This document shows positions 48,174 to 60,847 of a DNA stretch of 64,000 bases, one piece after another. The number at the start of each line of letters is the position of its first letter. Position 1 is the stretch's first letter. The notes below the pieces were generated by a model. That model was not told the origin of the DNA, did no database searches, and saw nothing but the letters and a program-made list of their open reading frames with translations. The position numbers and the translations under genes were made by a program. Source of the DNA: Stichopus chloronotus (lineage: Eukaryota; Echinodermata; Holothuroidea; Aspidochirotida; Stichopodidae); assembly GCA_021234535.1 (NCBI GenBank), contig CM037838.1:29613969-29677968 (forward strand), given 5' to 3'.

Positions 48174-49887
48174 CGTTGGAGAAACATTTGTAGAGCAGAC
48201 AATTCCCCAACAGCAATTATTACTTACATACTGTTTGTAACATATTTTGTGTTAGACCTAACAGACATTTTGGCATTTTTTCATGTTCTTGATAGTGAGA
48301 TTCTTTCATATAAAAACATATGCATGTTAAAACTTGATAACAATGGCTGTATGAATTAATAGGCATTTTTGGTAGAGTGTAAATGAACTGCTGATTAGAT
48401 GAAAGCTGCACTAAAGGGGCATTTAATCCAATCAGCTAGAATATTCTCCTTCAAGTCGAAACTACTTTTATGAAGAACCAGACAATGTGTTCCAAAAGAC
48501 GGATAAGCTGTTAGGAGAATGAAACATGTAATAAAAATACACAGTTTACGAGTTAACATCGGCTCATTGCCAGAAATTTCTGACAAAAAGTCCCTTATTC
48601 ATTAGCAAAAGAGAGACACATAAATGCACCGTGGGAGTTGAGATTACTTTTTCTTCCAACTAAAGGAATTGTTTGGTAAATGTTTGTCTCATTAGGTTCT
48701 CCTTGTATCATGTTTACGACTCATTCGGAGGAATTATATGCAGAAAAGTACGCAAAGTCTTTCTCACATATTTTGCCCTCTGCGTTTAGGTATACCATTT
48801 CACTTTGCTAGAAAAAATAATATATTTTTCGAGGAGAGAAGTTTATGTACATCTATCTTTAAGGAATACAGGACAATCGTGACCAGGTATCCCGATACAG
48901 GATGCCAAGTATAGTAATTACAATGTCGAAAATGTAATTACGTCAACAAGCCATAGGGATCAAAACCTGAGCCTCATTATCTCAACCAGGATAATTTACA
49001 CTCATTCTACTGAGAATTCCATAAGAGTATTTTTTTTCAATATGTCAGAAAGGGGGTGAGCCCTCAGAGACCCCACCAAGCCTATACACGGTACTCCCTT
49101 AAAATCGATACCCCTTTCTCCAAACACCTCTAGTGAAGCCCCCTCCCATGGTTAATGATCGTGTTCTACGTCCACCAGTACTCTTAGATCAAAAGGGGGT
49201 TCTTCTTTTGCCCTGCATGGGGTTCTTCACAGGAATGACTTAAAACAGACCCAAGAATCTTCTTTTTTGTTCTTACAGTACATAGTTGAATCAAAAACTA
49301 ATTAACCACTATTACATCTTTACATGCAAAGTGAAACAACTGTGATAATTTCATTATTAATAATGTTGATGGTGCTTTGTCATCAGATATTCAAATCATC
49401 GTCATACCCGACTGAAGTTACTAACGATTCTCTACTTCTTTCCTGATGATGTTATTAGAGGTTGCAGTTTGAATTTCAGTACTAAAGTCACTTTATACCA
49501 AATTAAATCTCAAGTCAATTTGTACATTAACACAGCTGGTCCTTGTTGTTTCATTACCATATCGTAAATACACACCAGATACTCTCGTCAGATTGTGTCA
49601 ATAGTAAGTTGATATTATTTCATATCTATGATAAAATCCCAACCCCTCAGAGTTACTCCGATTACAGATGTGATAATGAGATTTTCAACCGTCTGTGCTT
49701 ACTCCTAAAATTTGGTGTAATTAGCTAAATTAACCCCTGCATCTAATTAACAATATTAACATAAGAACAGCTCCTTATGCACAACTTGTCGTATAGAGCC
49801 AACACAAAGATATTGATGTCCGTGTTTACAAGGTGTTGCATATGAAACAGTTTGTATAAAGTAGCTACATTGATTTGGAATGTTTGT
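48174..49887. other. Unique AT-rich sequence, no gene seen
   Basis: Nothing recognised. The frames at 48126-48586 and 49543-49928 lack domains. Confidence 0.45.
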
Positions 49888-49901
49888 GGGGGGGGGGGGG
49901 G
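49888..49901 (+). repeat. Poly-G run (14 G)
   Basis: A G homopolymer that creates a Pro-rich run in the overlapping reverse frame. Confidence 0.9.
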
Positions 49902-52900
49902 TGGTGAGGAAGCAGCACAGCATTGCACACATTAGATTGGCTCTAGGAACGGTTTGGGGCAGGCAAGGGCTTCATCACAGCAAAGGTGATTAATTTTTTT
50001 TTTTTTTTGCATTGCTCTCATTTATTGCATCATTGCATGCATCTGAGTCCTTTCATGGTCAGTCAGTCTTTTAATGTGATTTTGCTTTTGAAGATATGTT
50101 TTGAGGAAGATGTTTCTTAAAACTTTCCCCTTTTCTATTTTAAAGTCCTTCATGCCTAACTACCAATGTCAGAAATGGGTTTGAATACTCTCCGACGTTC
50201 TTTTGTCAATTTCTGACTTTATAAACATCAATTTACTATCCCTTACCTTGTTTCAGTTCTTTTTAAATGTAAGGTTTGACAAGCCGAATCATTCACCTGT
50301 TCCCGCATTATGTGTAATTTCACGGATTGAGCAAATGGGATCCATCTGATGGGATCAAATTTATGATAACATTACCTTGAACTGCTTGCGTTCCATCTCT
50401 GATAGTCACACATAAAAAGAAATTAATTTCTGTTACATTACTGTGCATTTTAAATAGCATTTTTACGAGTTTTTTTCCTATGTTTTTGGTGTATGTATTA
50501 AAGCACGCTTCGTCCTCTATACCAGCCAAAATGTGAACTGGGTAAAGAAGGAGTAAAAAAAAAAAAAAAATACCACTAGAGATACTCCCAGATTTCTCTC
50601 GTGGAGTATATATGTGTAGTATTCAATCAGGACAGTAAATAAAGACAGCAGCTTGTTGAATGAAATGGGCAAGTCAGCCTGTAGTCAGTCTTCCTAAGAC
50701 GGCTTGTGAGCAGTAACGTTAAAAAAATACAGCGTAGGCAGACTTCCTGAACAGTGGAACATGTCTGAAAGTCGACACATTCATTGCCTTTTGTCAAACA
50801 CATTACTGGTTGCACATTGTCCAGGGTTTAGCCTACTTACCAACTAACTGGGTCGATTGATCAAAATCTTTTGAAAATGTTACATTACTACAAATCAGTA
50901 TAGACGGCAAAGTCTACCCGAGAAATAAATAAATGGCACGAAATATGGGTGAATACAAAAAAAACAACTACAAATTGAAAACTATTATCAGAAGGCATGC
51001 AATGAAAGTATGGGTTCACGAAGAGTTGAGGAAATGATTTCACTTTTCATGTTTTGTGTTCATGCATATTCAACTACCGATGTTTTTTTTTTTTTGCTTT
51101 TCGCTTTTGCTATTTCCCGTTAAATGTTCAACCACCTCTGATTTACAAGACAAAAAGGACGAAAAGAACAAACGATAAAACCAAAATGAAACTAACGATC
51201 GAATCTTTATCCGTTCCTTTTTTTTCATACTTATGAGATTTCGCGCAACAATCGTCAATCAAGTAGTGCATTAAAAAGTTAAAAAGAAATCGATTGATTA
51301 ACCTTACCCAAGGACGCTTTGCAGCAAAACAACATCATCTTATTTAATACTTTGTATTTTGTGAAAGGATTTCGTGTAAATTCACTACGACAGAAAATAC
51401 ACACGAACAAATAACAGATGATCATACCACCCCAACGAGATCACTGCAATCTTATTTCAACAGAAATCCTGCCTTGTTTCGTCAAACCAAGTAAGTTTCC
51501 TGTACAGAGATGATGTTTTTATCCCCTTTTGTTGTCATTTTTTTTGTTATTTTACTTAATTTCATTCTTGACGAGACCTTGAAACTTCCTTCAATTACGC
51601 GATAATTTTTCTCGGGGTTAAGGTGAATTTTTCAAGTAATTAAAATCGGTAACACAATTAACGTCTATTACAAGTCAAGGAGCTCGAATACATAGTGTAG
51701 GTTATTCGGAAATATTGATTCAGGTCGCCCCTTTCGTATAAAACAATCATTAAGCCTTGAGGAATTCTTAGTTGCTAGAACTACGAGGAGAAAGAGAGAG
51801 AGAAAAAAACTACGACTCGAGAAATAGAAAACCGGAAAGGTAAAGGTAGACATAAATCACGCGCGAGGGAGGTGTAAAGAGAAAAAAAATATTATGAAAA
51901 GACTAGAATTAATTTTCTGATGTTGACTTTGAGGTAAATGCACTGTAATCGAGGTTACGGCAGAGCTTCAGCTGTATAATCACTTTCTGTGTATATTAAC
52001 TGTATTGGGGAATCCGCCCAACATATGAATTGGGACAGGTTTATGTCTAGCTATACGCGGGGAATTTTTTTACTTTTTTTTCTTTTTATTTCCGTATTTA
52101 TTTGTGTTTGATTTAATTTCATTGGACGGAGTCTACTTTTAATTAAAGATATTATTTACGAATCGGTAGCGTATATCTAGTGACAGAGCCGGATTTCTCT
52201 CTGGTAGCACATTTCGAATTTTCTTTGAACCTGCCTGAGGCGGTACCCTCGAATTCCGTGAAATTCATGGCAAATTTGATCAGAGCCCAGCGAATTATCC
52301 ACGCTCCTTTCATTTGGCATCTTCGATGAACTAAGGCTAAATGTCCAAAGTAATGATGGAGAATATATAGTATTCACACAGACACACAGTCTGGTAAATC
52401 CTCTCGTTTTGCTTTCTTGTTGATTCGGTATCAACTAGTAGTGAGGAATCTAGCTCACTTGTGTTTTTTTCCTGGAAGAAAAAAAAAAGCATCTCACACC
52501 TTACCATTTCCATTTTACTGGACCTAAGGTTTTTGGGTTCGATACCCGTCACCTTTTCAACAGCTGAGTTGGATTTGCCCATTCTGAAGAACATGGAGAG
52601 ACCCCCCACATTCAATCATTTTGGTAACAGTTTCGCGATTATGTTTGAAATACGTTTACAAACTACAATTTAGTGTCACGAGCTTCACTAACATCTTTGC
52701 TCAACAAACTGGTAATCGTGTCTGTGATAATGCGGAGCATATTTTTTACTTTAATATTTAATGATGAGGGGTCATGCAGTGAGGAAAATGGTTTATGTAA
52801 TGCAATAGTGACTACGAACATACTTAACATCCTCTCATCCTTAAGCAACAACATCCTTCCATCCTTCATCAAAAAAATTCATACACACTTCTAGCAAGTC

Positions 52901-53448
52901 AAAAGAGCAGACAGGAGACATTAGAACAAACATATGTAAATTAACTTCATTAATTTTCATGAACTTTTTGGATTGGAACGCTTGAGGTAATGAAGCGCGT
53001 CACAATTAACATTCATGTAAGTTCGCACTATGTAAGAATCTGGTTAATCATATGTACATGCCAGGATCGGTGAATATACCGTCAACACTTCTGGGAACTA
53101 AAACATGGGAGAAATCCCCTGCTCCCACTTCCTGTCCCTTTTGGCACTTTTTTCAAGATGGCGCAAGAACATCTTACTGTAGAGACGTCCTACAAATGTT
53201 CAACTCCGTTTTTTTTATTTAGAACATGACTTAAGCAGAAATGCATTGCTAACGTAGGAAATTAATCAATATCAAAGCTATTTCCCCATATAAAGTATAC
53301 AGACAGAAGCAATTGGCGATCAATACATCTCTCATTTATTGTGTGAGTTACATGGATAAAGTTTCAAATTGGATATCGGTGTCTTGCCAAATTGCAATTC
53401 AAAACAAAACAACCCCATGCATGGTAAACACACTTTTCAGAACCTAAA
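49902..53448. other. Unique AT-rich sequence with homopolymer patches, no gene seen
   Basis: Poly-T near 49996-50008 and poly-A near 50555-50570 are present. The poly-A is followed by an imperfect hairpin (CCACTAGAGA with TCTCTCGTGG, about 50573-50604). No domain is recognised in any frame, including the overlapping pairs at 51054-51258 and 52337-52894. Confidence 0.4.
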
Positions 53449-53464
53449 ATATATATATATATAT
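53449..53464. repeat. TA tract at the 5' edge of the Penelope-like remnant
   Basis: About eight TA units abut the retroelement remnant. A second, much longer TA tract starts at 53949 on its other side. Confidence 0.85.
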
Positions 53465-53493
53465 GGTCTGCGTAGCACAAGACTTGAAATTAA

Positions 53494-53784
53494 GTCTACA
53501 AATTCACTTGTACAAGTTGTAAAGCTTGTCACATAGGGGAAACCCATAGGCACCTGGCTACAAGAATACATGAGTATCTCTTCACTGATAAAAACTCCCA
53601 TATTTACAAACACCTTAACAAATCTGCTACTTGCAAAGGCACAAGTGATCACAACTCTTTCACAATCATTGACTCAGCTCCTACTAAGCTTCAGCTTAAG
53701 ATTAAAGAGAACCTTCACATCAGCTGGCAAAACCCTAGTCTTAACAAACAGCGAGAATGTGCTTCATGCACTCTATTTAACTAA
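53494..53784 (+). pseudogene. PLE GIY-YIG endonuclease, C-terminal fragment
   Basis: The frame encodes 96 residues and then TAA. It opens VYKFTC (residues 1-6), with a zinc-finger-like C-x-x-C at residues 6 and 9. HIGET at 13-17 sits where the family has YIGET, so the second-motif Tyr is His here. The RHLATRIHEY helix follows at 19-28 and SHIYKHL at 35-41. FTIIDSAPTKLQLKIKE (56-72) and the conserved PSLNKQ (81-86, Asn84) come next. In GIY-YIG nucleases the Arg and Glu of such helices and the late Asn belong to the active site. The nuclease nicks target DNA for retrotransposition. Upstream stops and the lost reverse transcriptase make this a dead copy. The 83-codon frame at 53570-53821 is a shadow in another frame. 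Confidence 0.85.
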
Positions 53785-53845
53785 GCGTTTTCAGTGCTAT
53801 ATTCTATCTGGCGTATTGTAGACTGCATTACCATTCCTTCTTGTT

Positions 53846-53886
53846 GTACCTGATGATGCAAGCTGTGCTTGCGAAACATGTCGTAC
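53846..53886 (+). ncRNA. Hammerhead-ribozyme-like motif of the PLE tail
   Basis: All three helices can be drawn. Stem I pairs GTAC (53846-53849) with GTAC (53883-53886). The catalytic core CTGATGA lies at 53850-53856. Stem II pairs GCAAGC (53858-53863) with GCTTGC (53867-53872) around loop TGT. The core GAAA lies at 53873-53876. A minimal stem III from the self-complementary ACATGT (53876-53881) leaves the cleavage-site C at 53882. Short palindromic stem III is known from PLE hammerheads. One extra T (53857) separates the core from stem II, which may weaken activity. The position 62 bases after the endonuclease stop fits the family. Confidence 0.65.
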
Positions 53887-53947
53887 TTTTGGAGTGTTTT
53901 TGCCATTAAATATGGTTACTTTTAAAGCAGAGGTATCCTGTGTTTTC

Positions 53948-53948
<1 letters not shown>

Positions 53949-54028
<80 letters not shown>
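53949..54028. repeat. Long perfect TA microsatellite
   Basis: About 40 uninterrupted TA units directly 3' of the Penelope-like remnant. The Ile-Tyr frame across it is an artefact. Confidence 0.95.
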
Positions 54029-54030
<2 letters not shown>

Positions 54031-54074
54031 TTATATATCGTTATATATCGTTATATATCGTTATATATCGTTAT
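54021..54074 (+). repeat. TTATATATCG decamer repeat
   Basis: Five CG-ending decamers end at 54030, 54040, 54050, 54060 and 54070, appended to the TA tract. They probably arose by mutation and slippage from the TA repeat. Confidence 0.9.
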
Positions 54075-57000
54075 GTAGTTTGATGACCTTATATGACCTT
54101 CAATATAATTAAAAGCGGAAAATTTGGTAATCAATGACCTGTTACAAAATATAGAGGTTGGTAAGCTTTTGAGGCGTTTAAAGACTTGTTGAAACGATTT
54201 TGGTCTTCGTGATTAAACAACGTCTAGGATAATGTCTTTGGTAATGTAAATTTTACAAATTTTTTTTTTAGAAATCACGATGAAAACAAAACTGGTCATC
54301 GAACTATCAACTAGATTCAAGGGAATGAATTTCTTTCAAAGCTGTACATTAAGTTGGTATTAATGAAATTGTTTTGATTAGGAAGGGAACAGACGTATGA
54401 CGATGCTTTTGAGTAGCATTATCAGTCAAGTTTCACATTCGCTGATTAAGAAAACTGTCAACAATTTATAAATTTTTAAAACAAGCTTGAAATGGCTTCG
54501 TGCATGTAAATTAGTGCTAATGTGAAAATGTCTTTTCATGAATTTCTAAAAACTACATTGAATAGTTAATGTTTCACTCATTAACGTTCATTGTATGTGA
54601 CACATGCACGGGGATCATTTGAGGTTATCCATTTGTCCTATGTGAAAGAAACTTTACAGGTTTGGAAAACTTTCGTAAATTTCGTGAAGGAACTCAAGGT
54701 GTCTCTTTAATCAATTTTTTATTTGTTCAACCTGTAATGTTAAAATCGATGATAAAATAAAAAACAAAATGAATCCAGTCCAGAAGTATACCGTAACAGC
54801 AATGTAAGAGTAATTGATATTGGACAGGGGAGAACTTAACAGTACTTTGTAGTCGTGCTATCACGAAAGCAAGAAAGATTTTGGAATATCAAGTAAAGAC
54901 TAAAGTTTAGACCGCATGCTTACTTGGAAGTGACTTTAAGTCTTCCCATCTTTTCGGTGCCGTACTTTTCGCCTCTCCTTTTGAAAAATATCCCACTTCG
55001 TCTTTCTTCAATGCAATTTCGTTATGTGGGTAATACTAATAAAATATAAATATAAAAGAAGAAATATGAGAGGTTCATACAATCATCATTCAAACCTTTC
55101 GGTATTTGGAACATCTTTCTCTATGAGCGTACTTATGCATATCCAGTCATTAAAATAAATTTCAGAACTAGACAATCTCTGAAACATGTAATGTATTATT
55201 CATCTGCCTCTTACTGAATACAATTATGATCTGGTAGCAATGGTGATTTTTCATGTTTCTTCACCCCAAGTTCCTGTTTTTTCCTAACATTTCCCTTTTG
55301 ATTATCATTTTCTTTCTCTGCGAATAGAGATGCAACTTTTAGACAACTAATCGCTTTCAGGAGTCAACGACAGTAACTGAATTGTTTTGATTGACAGTCA
55401 ATTAAATATTTAGAAATGTAGAGCTCAAACTTCGTAAAGGATCTTCGGGAAGAGAAGTCTATCAGTATCCGATACCATTAATGATTTGCTGTGTTCTCAT
55501 TGTTCACATTGATGAATATCAATACAGCTCATATTTAGTTTTAGGTGACGATAATGGAAACAAACTTAAGAGAACCTTTAATTATTCATGACAATGACAC
55601 ATAAATCCAACACCATTAGAGGAATTATGGAAGAGACAGCCAACTCAAGGACGATAGAAGAAATCAAACGAGGGGAAGGAAAACATTTTCATCTTTCTTA
55701 ATCCTCTCCCGAGATTAAAATAATCCATATGTTTCACAAAGAAACACAAACACTAAGATTGAGACTTTTCATTAGAAAGTCCTTCATTTATTCTTTAATT
55801 CTTAGCAGAATTAAGTACATATCTACCTTCAATTAAGATTATTCTTCTGAATATGTTCCCAAATGGGTAAGACATGATAAATATTTCAATATTTTATTCG
55901 TACAGTCTTCATCTGTCATAATGCTTCTCCAGTTACAGAGAACCGTAACACGTTACACAAATAATCAAATCAACAGATGACTGGATGGATCTATAAAACA
56001 AATAGGCTTAGCCGTTGATAAGTATAAGATATATTTGGAGAAGTCATGATGTCACATTTCTCAAGTCCATGTACCGATCTTTACGTGATTGGATATAAAC
56101 GAGCAATTTGTTAATTTGGAAAAGAGTTGCATAAAATAGAAACGAGGTTTTAACTTTTTATTTGTCAAGAGAAATTAAGGTCTTTATTTTCAAAAGGTTA
56201 TAGTAAAGTGTATGTGATGTGACCTATGAACAAACCAGGCTCCAATGCAACCCATCCCTTTTTATTCGTCATCCCATTCCATTCATATTCACCATAACAT
56301 CTCATTTATAATCTAAACAATTTCCTGCAAAATTCATTTTTAATTTATACCAGTGAGGAATACGGTTAGGTAATTATATATTTCATTTGTAACCTTGCAA
56401 TAATTATGTATTGACTCATAAGTAAAATTCAGTAGTTGAATACACAATGCAGCTAAGGTTGCTCCACGCTCTCCCCACGCAGTCCTTCAACGTAAAGCCC
56501 CAGTCACTTTACTTCCATCATTTGCATTTCAGAACTAATCAGTTATGTCAGCAAATGGAAAATCTCAACTTTATTATTCCAAAGGGGATTCTTACTTTTT
56601 TAATTTGTTTTGCTGTCTGTTTTGGTCTCTTTTTTCATGGTCATATTGTTTGACTTTGTTATTCCCAATAGCATCTAGCTGTGACCGAGAGTCATAACGT
56701 GACGGTTTTACTATTTATAGTGTGATATGTTCTTTTGTTTTGTTTTTATTTCTGACATCATTAGTGGCAATTCTGATGGAATTTATGGATTGTTGTAACA
56801 ATGATATAAACTCCACGAACTTACTTTTACTGAGAAAGAAGACAACATATAATTGTTCAAATCGAGATAAGATTCGTGTATCGAAATATTACAAACGATC
56901 CCCGGTTCCAAACATGTTTCATCCAAAGTTCAAAATCCGGACAGGATCAGGAGTGGGGTGGGTGGATGGGATGGTGATAGGGCTTGGTTTTCATTGTGAT

Positions 57001-58319
57001 TTCGTGACTATCCCTTCTCAAGTCTAAGTCTTAAAAAGATACAAACATTTTTTGTATGCAAGTAATTCTTCTCATTCCAGGAAATATCTAAAAAAAAAAA
57101 AAAAATCTGATAAATTATTATAGTAAATATTCGCGCTACTTCGCACCTGGTGCAAGAAATCAATCGGTTGTAACGTACCGACAAATTCGGTGTGAACATT
57201 GCTGTTGATTTTTTTTTTTCTCACACCAGGCGTTGCAGTACCGTTCTGATCTCTTGTTTGGTGATAAAACCTTAGTTTCATCAGGGAAAGGCATAAACCT
57301 ACGTTTCAGAGCATTTTTCTGAGCAAGTTAATCGTTTAAGGATTAGTGGACTTAAATGACGTAGCTCTGTCAATGATATTGAACTGGAAGCTACGAATAA
57401 AAGATAGAGATACCTTTGGACCAATTACACAGTTTACTTTTCCTAGGTTTGGTTGGTCTTAAAGTGAATTAGCTTTTCTGTCCATTTCAATAACAGCTCT
57501 GCTGGTTTCACATGCAAAAAGTATCTTATTGAATGTAGACATTCATGAGGCTTTCATAATCTCTGAACTAAAGAGTTTTGACCTGGCTCCCTGAGGATAT
57601 TCGCACCCACCGACCTGGTTAATTAGGTCACGTTACCCGTTCTCTGCCATGCTGGAAGTCTTAAGGTATGAAATTTCGAGGATGTGGGCTAACAAGAGAT
57701 GGCCAACCTTTTGTTGAACAATGCAAATTAGGCTTTTGCTTCCCTATTATACCAAGATAGGTGGACACGTTGATCTTCCAATCCCCTTGGAAATTAAAGG
57801 GTTTTTAGGTATTTTGTGGGATATTCAAAAACAAAGTCTATCAAAGAAGGGTAGCTATTGCTCACGTCACAAACAGTGTCTCCAAACGAGTACCTGACTC
57901 ACTTAGAGATTCAAATTTTATAATTTTCAATCGGTGTTTGCCGATGACAACATAAGCCTTCAGTGAAACCAAAATTACGACGTTGAAGAGCAACAGTCAC
58001 GTATAATCAAAATTTAGAAGATAGTGGATTTTGCTGTGCATTTTGTACGTACTGCATATAGCCTATACACACACGCGAGTACAAGCAGGTGTTTGGCGGT
58101 CTTGCGTTGTTTCATTTCGAGTAAATAGTCCTAACATGTACGTCTACATAGGATCGCAACTGACTCGTAAGTTGCAACTGTTTTAAATTTGCCAAGTACC
58201 TGGTTCATTTTATAAATTTAATGGTACAAAACTTATACCAATGGATAGTGATAACATTTCCCTCATGTTTTAGTGAGGATGGGTAGCTTTACGACGTCTT
58301 GATTTAATACTAGCTAATT
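54075..58319. other. Unique AT-rich sequence, no gene seen
   Basis: No coding region is recognised. The frames at 56447-56653 and 56722-57027 carry no known domain. A-rich (about 57091-57106) and T-rich (about 57209-57221) runs occur. Confidence 0.45.
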
Positions 58320-60847
58320 CCAAGAGGTGTTGGAAACACAAATTTCTCAGAAGGGTCATATTGCTACTTTTACACATCCTTGTTCTTTGAATTATCCTTG
58401 TTATCCCGAATTGGCCTTTAACAGTTCTTTTTATGTTTTGGCAAATATTTTTCAAGATTGTAATTGTACATGCGTAAAATGTAAGAGAAGGAAACTCTGT
58501 TTGGGTGGTTGCGAATAGACTGCTCGCTAAAAACACGAAAAGTGCAAATACTGGAACACAGATTTGGCCAGTTTCACGTCACTCATTTTCAGGCTGGTGC
58601 TGCAGCCCAACTTTCAAAGCGTTTTTTAATATCTAAGAAAAGCTTTCTCTGGCAAAATCGTTATGTTTAAAGGGGAATTCCGGGCAAGGAGGATATCCTC
58701 TGACTTACACATCCAAGCTCATTCACCGACAAAAACATGCATCATACCTAAGTGATATAAAGAAGGAGTTTGACAGAGGCAAAACATTTACATCACATTC
58801 CCTTTCCGTAGTTATTGATGTAAAATAATGGAATACATACGTCACCAGAATAGCATAAAATGTCATATTTATCTCTCTGCTTACTACGAGAGTGTTGTTG
58901 TATTCACAACGAGGCATTTTCTTTGTACTCTGGAAACACACCATTGTCTTATCACTACTGAAATTATTAAAGACCTCTGATAGAATATGAAGAATTTCGC
59001 GTCTTCAAGTGGGCCTTATGAAAATCGATGGAAATGTAATTAAGGGACCGTTTGTTTCGCAAAAAAAAGTTGTCGTGAGGAAATAGAGGCGTAAAAAGAA
59101 TTCGTTTACTTTCGTAGTCTCCAATTAGATTCCTCAAAGAATCGTGAGCACGTCATATCGAGGAATACATGTAAAATAGTTGCAACACTGAAAAATTGTT
59201 TCTTTGTCATTTTAAGGAAATGTAGGTCTTGATTTTTAAAGGTTACAACACCTTGCAAACGAGGCGGTAAATAATTACGGACATAGTATGGAAAGTTATG
59301 GCAAAATCTAAGTTTGATATTATAATAAAAATGTTTCCTGAGTTAAATATGTATTTGTGTATAATACCAAACAACTCAGGTAAACAGGAACTAATAAGAA
59401 GAAATGTGTACCAAAAAAGAGCATGATACACACTATCATACACACAAGCATACATACCAACAAACGTATGCACACACACATAAAATCACATCACATTACA
59501 TATGCTCTAAAATATTTAATGTGCTTTAACCGGAGAAATATTAATTATTTTGCATTATGATTTCTTTCAAAATACGTTATTTTAATGATAAACATCTATC
59601 ACGAGCTAATTAGTATGTTACTAGACTCACATAGAACTCGAACGCAATAACATGTGGATGAAGCAAAGACATAGCTTACAATAATACACACGGAATGTGA
59701 TTAAGTCATAAAAAGTAGTAATGCTGAGGATTTCGAAAGAATCATTTTATATCTCTGCAATCAGATATTGCTCGAAGGCAAGGCCAACATCTAACAGTGG
59801 CCGAGCGGGACTAATAACACGCTTCGTAGCTTATTCGTTCACATATAAGTCTCCGAGATGCAAAAACAGAGAGAAAGAAAAATAAGAACAAAAATCAATG
59901 CGTAAAATAGAAAAAAAGTTATAAAAACACGAGCAGTGTTAATTCGAAAACCAACAAATATCACAAGAGGTTAATGGCACTGAGGCGTGACACACCTGCT
60001 ATGCCTTCGAAATCTTACATAGCTCACCTCAAAACCTCACCGTCTCCAGGGAAGGACATTCAATATATTACGTACAGAAGTACGAGGATTTGCCCTGTAT
60101 GGAAAACATATATTGCAAAGGGGAGTAAACAAGTAAGATATAGGAAAAAGAGAAATACATATATAGCAGCTGTTTGTTGGTTTTCACTCTCTAATTTGTT
60201 TTTTTTTTTCTTTTTTAAATTCGAAAACGATAACTTTGGCTACCGTCGGAGGCACTTGTTTTTTTTTGGCGTCGGGTTTTGTGACTTAATACGATGTACT
60301 GATACACAAGATTGCTATCTTCTGTAGATAGTATCATTTATGCTCGTATGCAGAAATCCCTGCGCAGTTCGCATATGTATTTTTTTTATTCTTAAGAACG
60401 TGCAATAACACGTTAGGTGTCGAGGGAGCACGAGTGACCGGCAAGAGCGAGATATGGGTCGAACGCTTAATCATGTTCACTGGAAGTTATGCTCACGGAA
60501 ATGAACGGATATAATGAATAATCTAATTACATATTCGGGTGAGGGTGTGTGCGTTTACAATGAAGGGACAAAATGTGATGTCCATATTTTGTTTTATTCT
60601 ATTCTTACACGTACGATTATGTATGCACACACCGCAAGTTACATTCTCTCATAAAGCGTTGTTTCAATTCCCCTATCTTGTCATATTAATAAAAAGTGTG
60701 TCAAGTGCATCAAGAAATGGAAATTAAGATAGAACAGCGTTGTTTGGGATTATTACTCATGATCTTTTACCTCCAAATTGCGAAGACACTTTTTTATGGT
60801 TTAGAAGGATCATCATTATTCTTGCTCACTGCTAACCCATCAAGCAA
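58320..60847. other. Unique sequence, no gene recognised
   Basis: The plus frame at 58327-58518 (63 codons) ends in a Cys-rich CNCTCVKCKRRKLCLGGC stretch. It has some zinc-knuckle flavour but no family I can name and no splice context. The longest frame of the window (59974-60327, 117 codons) is Lys/Arg/Tyr-rich with a poly-Phe run from a T tract and shows no domain. Both are probably chance. Confidence 0.35.

Larger units (their letters stand above)
53465..53948 (+). mobile_element. 5'-truncated Penelope-like retroelement (PLE) remnant
   Basis: Only the 3' end of the element remains. It holds the C-terminal GIY-YIG endonuclease region (53494-53784), a short 3' spacer, and a hammerhead-ribozyme-like motif (53846-53886). 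That order matches PLEs, which encode reverse transcriptase plus a C-terminal GIY-YIG nuclease and carry hammerhead motifs in their terminal repeats. The reverse-transcriptase part is absent. Upstream of 53494 the frame is broken by stops at 53485-53487 and 53491-53493. TA repeats flank both ends. The outer limits given are those of the TA tracts and are approximate. Confidence 0.8.

Noticed and set aside
47805..48216. Ser/His/Pro-rich reverse frames
   Set aside because: They are translations of the 20-21 bp minisatellite.
52530..52560. tRNA B-box-like word GGGTTCGATACCC
   Set aside because: No A-box, acceptor stem or anticodon arm at the right distance on either side, so neither a tRNA nor a clear tRNA-derived SINE.
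53570..53821. 83-codon plus frame over the Penelope-like remnant
   Set aside because: It is in a different frame from the one with GIY-YIG homology, so it is a shadow. The same holds for the reverse frame at 53437-53652.
58327..58518. Cys-rich end of a 63-codon frame as a zinc-binding domain
   Set aside because: Cys spacing fits no zinc-finger family I can name and there is no supporting context.
58666..58815. TTAAAGGGGAATTCC start resembling the TTAA-type elements
   Set aside because: The only candidate right end (ATTCCCTTT near 58797-58805) lacks TTAA and the arms do not extend.
59974..60327. Longest frame of the window (117 codons)
   Set aside because: No recognisable domain, a poly-Phe run from a T tract, and no splice or promoter context. 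This length is expected by chance in 64 kb.
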